Assembly: GCA_033239525.1 (NCBI GenBank)
Contig: BSYO01000022.1
Coordinates: forward strand, 8,327,947 to 8,391,946
Direction: 5' to 3'
DNA: 64,000 nt
Source: Nepenthes gracilis
Taxonomy: Eukaryota > Streptophyta > Magnoliopsida > Caryophyllales > Nepenthaceae
A program made the translations under genes and the position numbers. Positions 38,401-50,480 of this stretch are shown one piece after another (positions within the stretch are counted from its first letter, which is position 1; each line of letters starts with the position of its first letter). The notes beneath the pieces are model-generated. The model did not search any database. It saw only the letters and a program-made list of their open reading frames with translations, and was not told the origin of the DNA.

Positions 38401-38950
38401 AAAAGCCAACTCATGAAAAATTACTCAAAGTACTCAAAGCCTCAAGTGGACTCATCACGTTAACACCTCCGTCAAAACCGGCGTGATAGAGATTTGATTG
38501 AAACGTCAAACTAAATTTTTCCCGAATTTTGCAGAGTTGGTATCCTATGGACTTTCAAGGGAAGCTCAATAAGTATAAATACATTAACTATTTTAAAACA
38601 AAAGATCCCGTATTCACATTTGCTCAGCCATTATAGAGAGGAGAAGAAAGAGAAGAACTTGAACATACTTTATAATTCCCTTGTAGCCAAACACATTATA
38701 GTGAAATAAGTTCCGAAATCCAAGGTCCCGTGGTTTTTTTCTCATTTAAGAGAGAATTTTTGACGTAAAATTCCGTGTGTTGTTCCTCCCTTCTCTCTCC
38801 CTACTTCCCAGATCACGGTCACTAATCCAAAAAAGATAAACTAAATTATCTGTGTGTTGTACAGGTTCCGTCCGAGTGCATCTAGAAAATCCGATGAGTC
38901 ATTTGGACCCTCATTTGTACAGTAGTTGGAACTCAAGAATGTAACAATAT
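38400..38950 (+). repeat. 3' LTR of the deleted Tat-like gypsy element
   Basis: Direct-orientation partner of the 5' LTR, with extended similarity from AAGGGAAGCTCAATAAGTAT (38557) to GAATGTAACA (about 38947). The two LTRs differ at many sites and by indels, so the insertion is old or recombinant. Start near 38388-38430 is approximate. No flanking duplication was identified. Confidence 0.75.
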
Positions 38951-38959
38951 TAGCGTGGA

Positions 38960-39700
38960 AGATTCACTTGTCAAATAATTTGACAGTTAGAAAGAACTTT
39001 GCTGAGCAGTAAAATATTTTAAAAAACATCCTTTAATTATATTTCGTAACGTGGAGTTATTAGTTAGTATGAATATATGGATAATTTTGTCATAAAAAAT
39101 GTGCTACATGACATTTTATAACACCACTAGACGATGAAAAATCCGTGTCCGACCTTGTCAGTTGGGACAAGGAGCATAGCTATAGAATAAAAAATAGTTA
39201 AATCCGAGATTTGATTAGACCAAACTAGACCAAAATTAAATTCGATTTATTTTTTTAAAAACATATAAAAAATATTATCTAAAAGCATCTAAAAATTATA
39301 TTTACCAAAAGACCAAAAACATAAAAAATTATCGTTTAGATTAAAATTTTATTTTTATTTTTTATATGGATTTAAAGATTTTTTTAAAAAAAATTAAAAG
39401 ATTAAGCTATCCACTTTTTTGTCCCCTAATTGTCACACTGGCTTAAAAATTTAATCAGGCTTTATTAATTTTCTTTCGTATTTATAGGTTTGTATAAAAT
39501 TCATATTCTAACCTGACTTAGATATAACTTCAATTAGCTGAGGGTGGCTGATTTTGACCATTAGATCAACATTAATCAAACGGCTAATATTTAATAATTT
39601 AAGCTAATATAGTATATAAATATTTTAAATTAATTTTTAATAAAATATTTAAAAGAAGAAGAGGAGGAGGAGGAACATGTAAAATGACTTAGCACACCAC
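38960..39700. other. AT-rich spacer downstream of the F-box gene
   Basis: Between the retroelement and the end of the convergent F-box gene. A- and T-rich, with runs such as a GAAGAAGAGGAGGAGG tract at 39654-39673. No coding content. Confidence 0.5.
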
Positions 39701-39808
39701 AATCCCAGCAATTCAGTCAGAACAACACACACAGCATACAAACAGAAACATATCCATACACACACAGACTAATTCAGTGAGGGCGGCAGCCGCTGCCGCT
39801 TTCACCGG

Positions 39809-42800
39809 TCATGCTTCGATTGTCACGCTGTACAAGCACAAACCCGATGGTTTAATGTCACAAGTCTTCCACTCTGACCCTGGAGCTGCATTGGGGTCAT
39901 ACAACAACGTCCGGTATTCCGGTTCCTCCTTCATCGACAACAGTAAGAGTTTTCCACCGAGTTTGCCAAACCGGAATCCAATGCTCGAGCTGCCCGTCAG
40001 TGGAACTGGGACCATCTTCCATGAATTGTCTTCTGGGTTGAAGATGATCAGTTTCCTCTGGTTTTTCCACTCCATGCAGAACAGCCTCTTTCCCAGCACG
40101 GCATGTGCTGTGACCATAACACAGCCGTTCTTCATCTCGCACCAGGAGTGCTTCTCAGGGTTATATACGTCGACAAATTTTGAGTTTCCAATCGTGAAGC
40201 TCGACCTTCCACCCATGACGTAGAGCTTACCCTGGAAGCCACAGGCAAAACAGCCCCACCTGGGGCGACGTAGGGACTCTATTAGGGTCCATTTGTCAGT
40301 GTCAGGGTTGTAAACTTCAGCACTGGAGAGACTCTCGCCATCCACCCCATACCCACCGGCTGCATATACCATCCCGTCAACTTCGGCACAAGCGAAGTCA
40401 TAGCGTGCCACATTCATGCAAGCCAATTTGCTCCAGCTGAATATATATAAAAAAAAACGACAATGAGAAGAGAAGTTTCGGCATTATTTCCGCTGCAGTG
40501 CAAGCAGCAAATCAAGAATAGTAACCAAACAATAGCTGATGATGGTGAAAGCACAAGACACAAGAAAATACAAGAGAATTAAGGACAATTAGACTATAAA
40601 TGTTGACTAGAACCTCAATTGTACGAGGGCCATAACCTTATTCATAAACTGTAAATCATATATGATATGGGTTGATGAAGAAAAACCGAGCATTTGTCAT
40701 AGAGTCCTTTGTAAGCACTGACCTAGGGCAATGGTTAATATGCAATAAATATGTCCAAGTAAATCATTCAATACGTTTCAAAATGTGTATTCATTTATTG
40801 CAAAAACAAAATTCACAAGACGGTGACCATTTTTAATATTGAAAAGTAAACCACTTCCTTCACGTTCAGGAAGAGATGAATACAGCAAAGGCCTTCTCCT
40901 TCTGTCCGAGTTTCCTGAAGTGAAAAAATTGCTTGTAAACATCTGTAAGGGCATATACTTTAATTGGTTGAAACGTCCTGCTCATAACTATTATATTGTA
41001 AGTTTGAGACCTACTAAGCCTACTAACCTCTTCTCTACATCAGATACAAGGAAGTCAAAGTCCCCAACACTCTGTAGAGCTCAATCCAGCGACAGCATTT
41101 GAAACCACAATGCTGTCGCTGCCCTTCTGGCACACCTCCTAAGCTCAACACTTACCTGAACTCTTGCAGCATGCTCTCTTTGGGCAATAAAACTTTTGTA
41201 ATATGTGAAGCAACAGAGTAATAGCTCTTTGCTTACTATATTCTTGCAAAAGTGAAGGCATAGTTCATCCTCTAAGAGAGAGCAATGCAGAGGTTTGAAT
41301 TGAAGGTCTTCACGAGACAACCCAAATGAAGATCAACACTAGAAGACTTGAGGAGCATCCCTCAGTAAAGCCATGGAGATGGAAAATTAACTAGTCAAGT
41401 ACATCATAAGATTGACTACATTAGATGGGGAAGTTATATTTCCTGTTTTCCTATTTTCATTTGCAGGAGTAAACCTACAATGTGCAGATGGTAGATCAAT
41501 TCTGAACATTCAACCAAAGGCCGTTTTAGGGATAGGCAATAGCTAAGCACTATGCTCACTACAGTTCCGGTTATACACTTAACACATGTAAGTCAAACGT
41601 TATTTTCTGAGAATTGGGTAGGGGGAAAAAAGGCTTCTAGCTAATGATAACTTGTCTCACCCGGGAGGTGAGAACAATTGAGCACAAAGTGGTGAACAAG
41701 TATGCAGCACATGGGAATTTGCCTAACGGTTCGAGCCAAATCTGGAAGAAAGCTAAAAGTCATTATTTGATAAGCCTGCATCGTATTAGATAGTTGGTCA
41801 GATAAAGGCTATCTAAGCCAATGATGCTAAGCTAGTCTTTTTGCGTGATCAACCATACTGGAACTGAAACATAGCCCGCACAGGACAGCAATGGGGAATC
41901 TTGGACAATTAACGAAAACCCTTCTCAGCAATATCACAAATGATTGAAGAAATGAAATGCCACTTGTAAAATTCTTTCGTTGAGTGCATGATCATGACAG
42001 GACTCAAGGAAGAAGCCTCGGCTAACTCTATGCCAGTAGCCATGGTAAGAAGGTGAGCAAGTGTTCTTTGGAATGATTTTCTTTTTAGTAAATGATGGAT
42101 TGGGTTGAAAGTGAAAGTGGCCCAATTTAAAGTCTTCCTTTTTAGTAACAATAATAGAGTTTATTTTCTTTTATCTAATGGCATTGCAATAGGCTTCACT
42201 GCTACGATTGCCTTCCCAGCCATTGCAAATGTGAAAACGCTTCGTTAAAAATAGCTTCTTATAAGGCAATGATTAGCATTCTCCTTTTCCGTATACCTAT
42301 TACTGGGTTGAATTAATCAGCCTTCAGTTAATTTTTTGCAAGGATTATCCTCAAGAATTTAAAATAATAATAAAGAAAAGCCATATCATTTCTGGTGGAG
42401 AGATGAAACTTGTTTTTGCCCATAAGGAATACAACTATTTGCTCTCATATAAGAGCTGGATGGGATTTTTTTTTTTCACGATATAGAGCATCAGTGGCTA
42501 AGAAAATTACAACCAGAGTCTACTTTTTAACCCTTACTTCAATAATACTTTAGTCGTAGAACTATATTCATCCTTGAAATTCCCACCATATAGAACTCAA
42601 ATTGCAACAACCCACTGTCAGAAGATCCAATAAAACCGATTCACAACCTGTGCGTTGAAACTTTATCCTTTTCTTTAATTTTCTTCATTTGGCTTCTTAA
42701 TTATAGGACAGTCAAGTATGGGCTGGAACTTTCTATTGTATATTACTAACTTTTAATGATTATTTCTTTTATATTTCCAACATTTACTGTTCCTACAAAG

Positions 42801-43548
42801 CTATCGTCTTTTTCAAGCCACTCATGTAGTTCTTGATATTTCATACCACCAGTCTACCAACTCCAAAATTTGATAGAAACATTTTGTAGCATTATTAAAG
42901 ATATCACCCAAGGATAGGTATCAGTCAAATGAGAAAGGCCATAATGCAGCAAAAACTGAAGAATTAATAACAAAAGCCAGTATTCCAATCATTATATTGT
43001 GAAGCAGCAACAACATACCTGTTGAGGCAGGAGTGGTATTGGTAAACCTCTGCTGAAGCTGAGGCAATCTCTTCAGACACTGTCAATCCTGCAATTACAA
43101 GAAGCTTACCATTGACAACCACCACCCCGAAACCAGTCTTCGGCAGGCCAGGCATCAATGGAAGACTCAGATGCTTATTTCCAAGACCATCCAGTACCTC
43201 CCAATGGCCGTCTCTCCTGTCCTCGTCCATAGTAAAGACGTACAGCCATTCTTCCAGCATCCCAGCTTGTTTTCGAACCATGATGAACTCTTTACTTCGG
43301 ATAAATGACCTCCATCTCTTGCAGACTGCACCCATGATGGGAATGTTTGCACGTGGGACAAGTGCAAGGCATAACTTTCCCACATCATCAGGAAGTCCAG
43401 GCAAAATTGAGCAATAAAGATCACTAGAAATATGAGAGATAGATTGGGAAATGCCCTTTGAAATGGTTGGCACATCTTGCTGAACAGGAATTGACAGGCA
43501 CATATTTGATTCTGTCAATCTTTTCTTCTCACTAAAAAAACGAGGCAT
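39809..43548 (-). CDS. F-box/kelch-repeat protein, At1g67480-like, two coding exons
   Basis: Substrate-recognition subunit of an SCF (SKP1-CUL1-F-box) ubiquitin ligase by family; the target is unknown. Coding exons are 43548-43019 and 40436-39809, joined by a 2.58-kb GT-AG intron that splits an AGC codon (CLN-S-WSKLACMN). Length is 385 aa, close to the Arabidopsis protein. The F-box spans about residues 49-90 (LPGLPDDVGKLCLALVPR, then VCKRWRSFI). At least three to four kelch units follow: GFGVVVVNGKLLVIAGL; DFACAEVDGMVYAAGGYG ... SAEVYNPDTDKW; CFACGFQGKLYVMGGRS ... VDVYNPEKHSW; then a unit ending IIFNPEDNSW. The start at 43548 (MPRFF) fits the family; an in-frame ATG at 43596 would add 16 residues. 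It is intact, and convergent with GCS1. Confidence 0.92.
40437..43018 (-). other. Intron of the F-box/kelch gene
   Basis: 2.58-kb intron between the coding exons, donor CAACAG|GTATGT and acceptor ATTCAG|CTGG in gene sense. No transposon protein or repeat boundary was recognised inside. Confidence 0.8.
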
Positions 43549-46300
43549 TTCCTGATTTTTAAGCAAAACAGACTCAGGGAATTGTACAATTTGCATAATG
43601 AGCCAGACTAGAGAGCCATTTCTCTCAAAATCCAACACCAATTTCTTAACCAAATGATGTTCAACTAAAGAAATTCGTGATATCCATCACATATAGGGAT
43701 TTTACGGGACCAAGGGATGAATGATGTAGCAGAACTTATCACTTGAACTGAGGATTGCCTATGCTTTGTCCAATCAGGTTCATTTGCCATGCCACAAGTT
43801 AGACTCTTGGGATATTTTCTCACTGTTCGCTTGAAACTATAGTCAATTGCCAACTGCCCTGAGCTATTTCTTCCCTCACAAATTACACGGATACCTATGA
43901 ATGACGTGGAGAATTATAATTCACCCCATATAATAAGCAAGTGCTAAAATTGGTTCATATAATACCTATCAACAAAATCAAAGGTCTGAAGAAGGGAGCA
44001 GAAAGAAGAGAAAAGGGACAGTGTCTGAAAAAAATAAATAAAAATATACCAGTAATGGCCATAGAATGCAGCAAAACTTTTTATCCTCCAGTTGCTTCCA
44101 TTTCTTGGGGGGAAACACCTGCAAAAGACTCACAAGTAAATAGTAATAACAATAATCATAATCACAATCATAAGCTATCTCAAAACTGTCTTGGCCAGTA
44201 TTTGGCATCCAAAATTGAACAAATACTACATGTACAAAAGAAACTATCCCAAACATCTAACATAATGCAGACCTCGCTAAAACTATTCCATCTTGAGTTG
44301 GCATGCAATACATTCTGTTATTTTCCTAGTTTGAGCAGAGTCGGATTGTGGATATCCTAGTTCTAGTAGTACTAGTAGGATAGTGAATTTCCCAATTTCA
44401 GTAGAACTTAAGGGAATCAGCAGCTTAAAATTCCTCATGTGTGAAGTCATGTGATTATGGGATAAAGACCAACTGAGTCAAAGGAAAACATGTTGGATGC
44501 ACAATGACACTTGACGTGATGCTAAAATTTCACAGTATGATCTCTGATTGAGTACTTCGTTGTAATCTTCTAGTTTGTAGGTGTTAGTGGATTCTCTCCT
44601 TCATTAGCAGATGTAGCTATGTAAATAATAAATAGGTATGTGCCACTATGCGGGCATCCTGCAGATGTGTCATAGCATTCAGGAAGACTAGGGGCACATA
44701 GTTTTTTGGTGTTACTTTGTGTGTGCCTGTGTGTTGTCACACCCTTGTTTCTTCCACTTGTGTGCACATGAAGAATAAGCGGATAAAACCAACTCCTCGC
44801 CGTCAACTACCAACATAACTTTTGGTTTATTTGGTTCTGGGACATGCATTTAAGCAGTTTTGACCAACTGGGTCACGATTTTGATTTGCCGAAACCATCA
44901 TTTATATAAACATCTTTTCGCATATAGTAAGTAGCACATTTCAACTTAGTGCTGCTTTCAAGCCCAGAAGAATTTCCATGAAAAGCAGGTCAAAGTATAA
45001 AATTATTCATGAACCTCCACCTAATAGCTTGGGTTGGATTAGTTCGGCTTTCAAGCCCAGAAGAAATCCCCATGAAAGGCAGGTATGAACCTCCACCTAA
45101 CAGCTTGAGTTGGATTGGCTGAACACTTGACATGAGGAATTTAGTCATGCTACATGATCTAATCAAGTTCAATATCTTTAAGACCTTCACATTATCCATC
45201 AAAATACCATAGTCAACGAGTTTGACATGTATACCATTGATCAGAGAGTGGGTACAACAAGTGACATGCATATGGTATGGGGCAGTCTGCATAGAGAAAA
45301 AATGAGAATTGTGGTCTGCATATCGTAAGATGTTATTTCTTTTCAGTACTCTTAGAAACTTTATTTCCTTGTACATCGAAATTTGCATAGTCAACCTTTG
45401 GAAGAAGTTCTGGTACGTCAGACTTCCACAACCAAGTTTAGAAAAAAGGTCATTACAAGTATGGAAAATATTTCCTTAAAATATTAAAGAGGGCGGGAAG
45501 GAAATGGATGAGACAAAGCAGATCCAGCAAAACAGAAGAACAAGCACATATGATTAGGTGAAAAAAACTTACTAGAAAGTAGATCTCAAGTCAATCAATA
45601 AACAACTCACCAAACCACCTACCCCACCCAACCCTCCAATTCAAAGAATGTAAACACAGTGATGGACACAAATTCTTTCCGAATCACGTGACTAAAAAAT
45701 GGGATGAAACTGAGACCTGAAGCAGAGGAAAAGTAATCCAAATCTTAATTTATTATTAGGCTAAAATGAAATATAGAGGAAAATTTTCCAGCTGCAGAGG
45801 ACAAATCTACAGCTCAAGAAACCAGATGTAGAATCCGTCGAGCTCTAATCCGTCAAAACCTTTCAAAATAATAAAAAAGAAAAGAGATTTGGGTAAAATA
45901 TCGGAGAAGAATAGAAAAAAAATAAAAATAAAGATAGAAACAATCAAAGTTGGCATGAAATCGAAAAAACAAAAATCAGAATCAAGAATGGATCTATAAC
46001 AAAAAATAACATTACACCCATACGAAAAGATCAAGTAAATATTAATAGCTAAAGTAGATTGCATAAAACCATAAATTTCATAAGGAAATTGAACCATTGA
46101 TCTGATTGAAGATGGAGAAGGAAAGAACTACATGATTTTCCGGGAAAAATGAATCTCGCGAATCAATGGCCATAGATTAGAACAACATAAGAGCGAGCGA
46201 GAGAGAGAGAAAGGATTGTAAAACTACCTGAGGAGAGGAAGAAAGGAACAGAGAGAAAACCTCAATCGGGTAATGGCTTCGAGTACGCAATGAATGGATG
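43549..46300 (-). promoter_or_regulatory. Probable spliced 5' leader and promoter of the F-box/kelch gene
   Basis: In gene sense a TATA box (TTTATATAAAAT, 46315-46326) is followed by a CT-rich leader ending CTCCTCAG|GTAGTT (donor at 46227). Candidate internal leader exons are 44118-44050 (TTTTGCAG| acceptor, CTG|GTATAT donor) and 43894-43549 (acceptor CATTCATAG|). The last leader segment contains an upstream ORF of 41 codons, ATG 43790 to stop near 43665. The CT-rich leader shows as GAGAGA on the plus strand (46193-46211). All splice choices are by eye without transcript support. Confidence 0.5.
44954..45120. repeat. Imperfect tandem duplication (about 90 and 74 bp)
   Basis: Two adjacent copies of GCTTTCAAGCCCAGAAGAA ... 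ATGAACCTCCACCTAA ... AGCTTGGGTTGGATT: 44954-45043 and 45047-45120. Copy one has about 17 extra bases in the middle. It lies within the presumed leader intron of the F-box gene and may be part of a larger unidentified repeat. Confidence 0.75.
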
Positions 46301-46429
46301 AGGAGAGAGTGAGATTTTATATAAATGCCGAGACGAGGTAGCAGACAAGCAAGGAGAGCGGATTTATAGAAGAGAGACGAAGGAGATGAGATTGACGTCG
46401 ATGTGCCGACAGACCTACGTCACGTTAGC

Positions 46430-47800
46430 ATTAAAAAATATATATCTATACGACAAGATAATCTTTAATCATGCAATTTTATTTTTTTATATTATTATAT
46501 TTTTATAAAAAATAATTAAATGTGAAATATAAAATTAAATAAATAAATAAGGAGGGTCTAAAATGTGTTGATATAATATTAATTTTAAAAAATTATTTAT
46601 TTATCAGTCTAATTATAAAGAAAAGTCTGCTGTGATTTAAAAGAAAGGATAATAATTTTATAAGATAATAATATTTAAGATAATTTATATATTTAAAATA
46701 TAAATTTAAAAAATAAAATATTTAAAATTATAAGTTTATTATAATTTAAAAAAAAAATTATACTTATAAAAATATAAAATGATATAATAAAAAGATATGA
46801 AAATACTTGTTATATTTTTAAAAAGGTAAATTTATTCAAAAGATAAAAATATATTTATATATTTGACTTTGTTTAATGAAATATATGATTTTATTTATTA
46901 TTATAAATTTAAATTTATTTAAAATAAAAATTATTAATAAAGGCCTTCATTCAATTTTAAAACTTTTAAGTTATTAAATTATTTCAATAAAAATCTAAAT
47001 AACTTATTATAATAGTTTCTCAATTTTTATGAATCTTTCTAGATTTTTTCTTATTTAAATATTTTTGAAGATATTCATTTTTTAATATATATATATATAT
47101 ATTTATTTATACTTATATTAAATTTTGGTTTACCATTAAATTTGAATCGCAAAATTAGGCCTTTAAATTAAATTTTAAAATTATAATTTAAGATCAAATT
47201 TTAATTTTATTATTTAGTCTAATCAAATATGCTTATATAATAAATAGAAACTCTAATTCTGAGTTTAAATTCTTTAAAATCAAAATAAGATATCAAATAA
47301 CTCTTTATATTTTTTAAGATGAGTATGAAATATTATAATTCTAATGTCAAAATCTGTTTACCAATTAAATATAAAAAATACATAGTCAAATAAGGCCAAA
47401 TAGGTAAAATCAACTCCAATTTTTTGGGTGGTTAAGGCAAAATGTTTGCTGTCTATTGGATTTGCAATTCTATAATATATATATATATATATATATTGTA
47501 TTTATTATACTGGAAAACATAGATCAGCTTGGTAGGAATTAGAGGATAATCTAAAACCAAATTGTATAAATTGTTTAGATTTTTCTCCGTGAAAATTAAA
47601 GTGTCAGTTGTGATAAACTATCCAAACCGTCCATATTTGAATCGATTTAATTTAGACAATTTATATAATTAGTAGTATTAAGCTTTTTAGTATAAATATA
47701 ATTTTTTCAATTCAATATATCATATAAAAAAGTTAAAATAAAATTATTATAGTATAATATAATAACAATATCTCATACATGTTCCAAAATAATGATAATA
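46430..47800. other. AT-rich intergenic spacer
   Basis: Very AT-rich, with (AT)n microsatellites at about 47087-47101 and 47476-47496. No gene or element recognised. Confidence 0.6.
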
Positions 47801-47802
47801 AA

Positions 47803-48772
47803 TGTGATGGGCAGGAGTAGGCACCTAGCATGAAAGCTTACGGATTGAGCAGTGGACCCAGAAGGCATCTGGTTCACATGCATAGGAGCCGGTCAATGTT
47901 TTCATTGGCCTAAAATAATGCCCCAACTGGCCGGTCAATCCAAGTTGACCTCAGCCCAATCCTGGCGGCCTACAGTGCTCTTTATGCAATATTGAGATTG
48001 CTTACCTTAGCCAACCTAATACCCCGAACATCGCCCTTGATTGTGATTTCTTTAGGAATGACAACTCCAACTCAACAGATTATTCCTAACAGCAACTTTC
48101 AATTCAGTAGATCTAATATAATGGTAACTCTAATATCTACCGCATCCAACATATCCTCAAAAATGAAAGAATCCTCCTAATTGATCACGGTTGTCCTAAT
48201 CGGCGCTCATTATCCTCATCCCAACTTGCCAAATCTGCACGGCTAACTGGTGGCCAACCTTGGCACTCAAGTTAAGGTTAAGCTTCCTGAAGGGCTATAA
48301 AAAATCCTAGAGACAAACTCCAAGGGACATGCTTACATTTCTACATAGACATGCCCACAAACACCCACATTCAAGAGCTCTCAAGAGACCACTCTCAATC
48401 CAAAGAGCCTCTTAAGAATTCCTCCATAATTCTTACTCCCTCGATATCAAAGTCGCTCCCTGTGAGGACACTGTTACATCAAAGCCGCTCCACGCCAAGT
48501 GCAACCTCCGACTAAGACTCAAGGAACCCACATTCTTGCATCATCATGCATACCCTTTATCCCTACATCTTTTTATCTTTTGAGAAAGATTATTGACTTG
48601 AACGTTAGAGGATAAATTAGAAAGTTAGTCCCGTCAATCCTTTAACCTCTTATTTTTGAGTTATGGAATGTAGGATCCAGGTCATAGAGAACGAAGACTG
48701 AACTTACTTCAATTCAACCCGAAAATCAAGTGGCACCCTAATCCGTCAGTAACCCGAATTTAGAATGTATCA
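47803..48772 (+). repeat. 5' LTR of long Tat-like gypsy element
   Basis: Starts TGTGATGGGC and ends about GAATGTATCA, followed directly by TTGGTGCCATTTGTGAA, a decayed form of the gypsy primer-binding site TTGGCGCCGTCTGTGGG. The first 600 bp are repeated at 59936-60410 in the same orientation (GCCGGTCAA, CAATCCTGG, GTGCTCTT, CTAATTGATCACG and others). TATA-like CTATAAAAAATCC lies at 48295. Confidence 0.85.
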
Positions 48773-50480
48773 TTGGTGCCATTTGTGAAAAAGCGAATGA
48801 AAAACCTAACCACCATCCACACAAAAACAAATATGGTCAATATCATAACCCATACAAATGCTCTGACCAAGGATGTCATCCCTCATGGTGATGGCCCCTC
48901 TGCATGTACTCATGCAGAGGAGCGACCGGTGCCTTCATGCAGGTATTCGCTAACCGGGTGGATAATATATCCTAAATACTTCAGACCCTTTACACGCCTT
49001 AACTGGTGGCTCCTTCTTCCACTACCTACACTTCGGCATCAAAACCAAAAGGCATGAGGAAGAAGTGACTAGCCCAGAAGGTAGGATGCCGAAATGACCT
49101 CATAGCCCGAGCGGCTTCTAGTGATGGGGTTCGATCTCATTTGGAGGGTTGGCTTGGTGGCAAGACATCGGATGAGAGCCCAGAGAAAAGAAATCCTTGT
49201 TATTCATGCGACGAGTAGAGGCTCCCGGCCCAATAGGGAGCCTAGTGCAACGTCTAGTCGACCAGTGATAGTAACCAGCCAGCCTCACACCGCTCACCAA
49301 ATCACTCGAGTTAAGGATCTACGTCAACACAAAAAGGGCTATAGTCTCCCTTCAAGTTGAGGAATTAGTGGAAAAAATATGGTAGCATGTGTTTAAGGGA
49401 GATGCTAACAATGCTCCGCAAATTTGAGGTGATCACTATTCATGATGAAGATCTGGATGCAACCACTCCCTCAAAAGTTTAACATGTTGGCCCTAGAACC
49501 CTACGATGGAAATATCGATCCAATGGACCACTTAAACCACTTTCATACCCTACTGAGCTCTAGGGCCTTGGCGAGGCCGCTATGTCCTTATGCCTTTCAC
49601 TAACCCTAAATGGGGATGTCCAGATTTTATTCTATCACTTGTAACAAATTTAATTCGGACATTCTAGGAGCTCGCTCGATAACTTTCTGACTCAATTCGC
49701 CCCCGGTCCGAGGGAGAAAAGGCAACCTTGGCACCTCACCCATATCAAGTAAGGATCAAATGAAAGTCTAAGAAGCTTCCTAGCTCGGTTCACCATCAAG
49801 GCCGGTCGGATACCCTGATTGACTGACGAGGTGAAGTTGAGCACCTTCATACTAACTTTGGAGCCGGGCAAGTTTTTCAAACATCTGGTCCACAAGGACC
49901 CCCAAACATCTGTAAAGCCAAAACCATTACCTACGCTTGCATGGCGGCCGAAGAGACTAACGAGGCTAAGCATCTAGAGCGCAGAGACCATCTCCACCAG
50001 GGCTCGCTGAATGGAAGAAAGAGAAATGGAGATTGCTTCAACCCCTGGGATCCAAAAAAGTAGCCCAGGGTGGAGCCGAGAGTCCAAAGGGAGTTCAAAC
50101 CCTTAAACCTAACTATTCTGAATGACTCCCAAACCAACAGACACATGCAAATTCAGAAGAAAAAAGTCTTGAAGTGGCCGAAGCCAGTCAAGAACCTAGA
50201 GGAAGGAGATTAGATGAAATACTGTCACTACCATCAATCTTAGGGTCACACCACATTATCCAATTAAACCTAACAAAGAGATGAAGAGCATATCCAAAGG
50301 GGATACGTGACTAACTTCCTATGAAACCCAAAGTAAGGGCCCAACGGAGCAGGCAAAGAAAGGGTAGAGCAGCAGCAATCAAGAAATGAGTCATGGTTAG
50401 AGTGGTCAATGTGGTGGCAACCCGACTAGACTGCCCCTCGGACTAGTTTGGGATTGCCTCAAAGAAACCAATGGTAGAAG
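48773..50480 (+). pseudogene. Gag of the long Tat-like gypsy element (decayed)
   Basis: Broken plus-strand frames show the gag core: NPYDGNIDPMDHLNHF (about 49500), then CLSLTLNGDVQI-F, NFLTQFA, then ESLRSFLARFTIKAGRIP and LTLEPGKFFKHLV (to about 49890). A zinc-knuckle relic, KYCHYHQS-GHTT, lies at about 50217-50255. Multiple stops. Confidence 0.75.

Noticed and set aside
38038..38416. Plus-strand Ser/His-rich frames over the deleted gypsy element
   Set aside because: They are the opposite-strand shadow of the Glu-rich antisense ORF.
43665..43853. 62-codon gene upstream of the F-box start
   Set aside because: Its first codon is TTG; only a 41-codon ATG frame (43790-43665) remains, treated as an upstream ORF.
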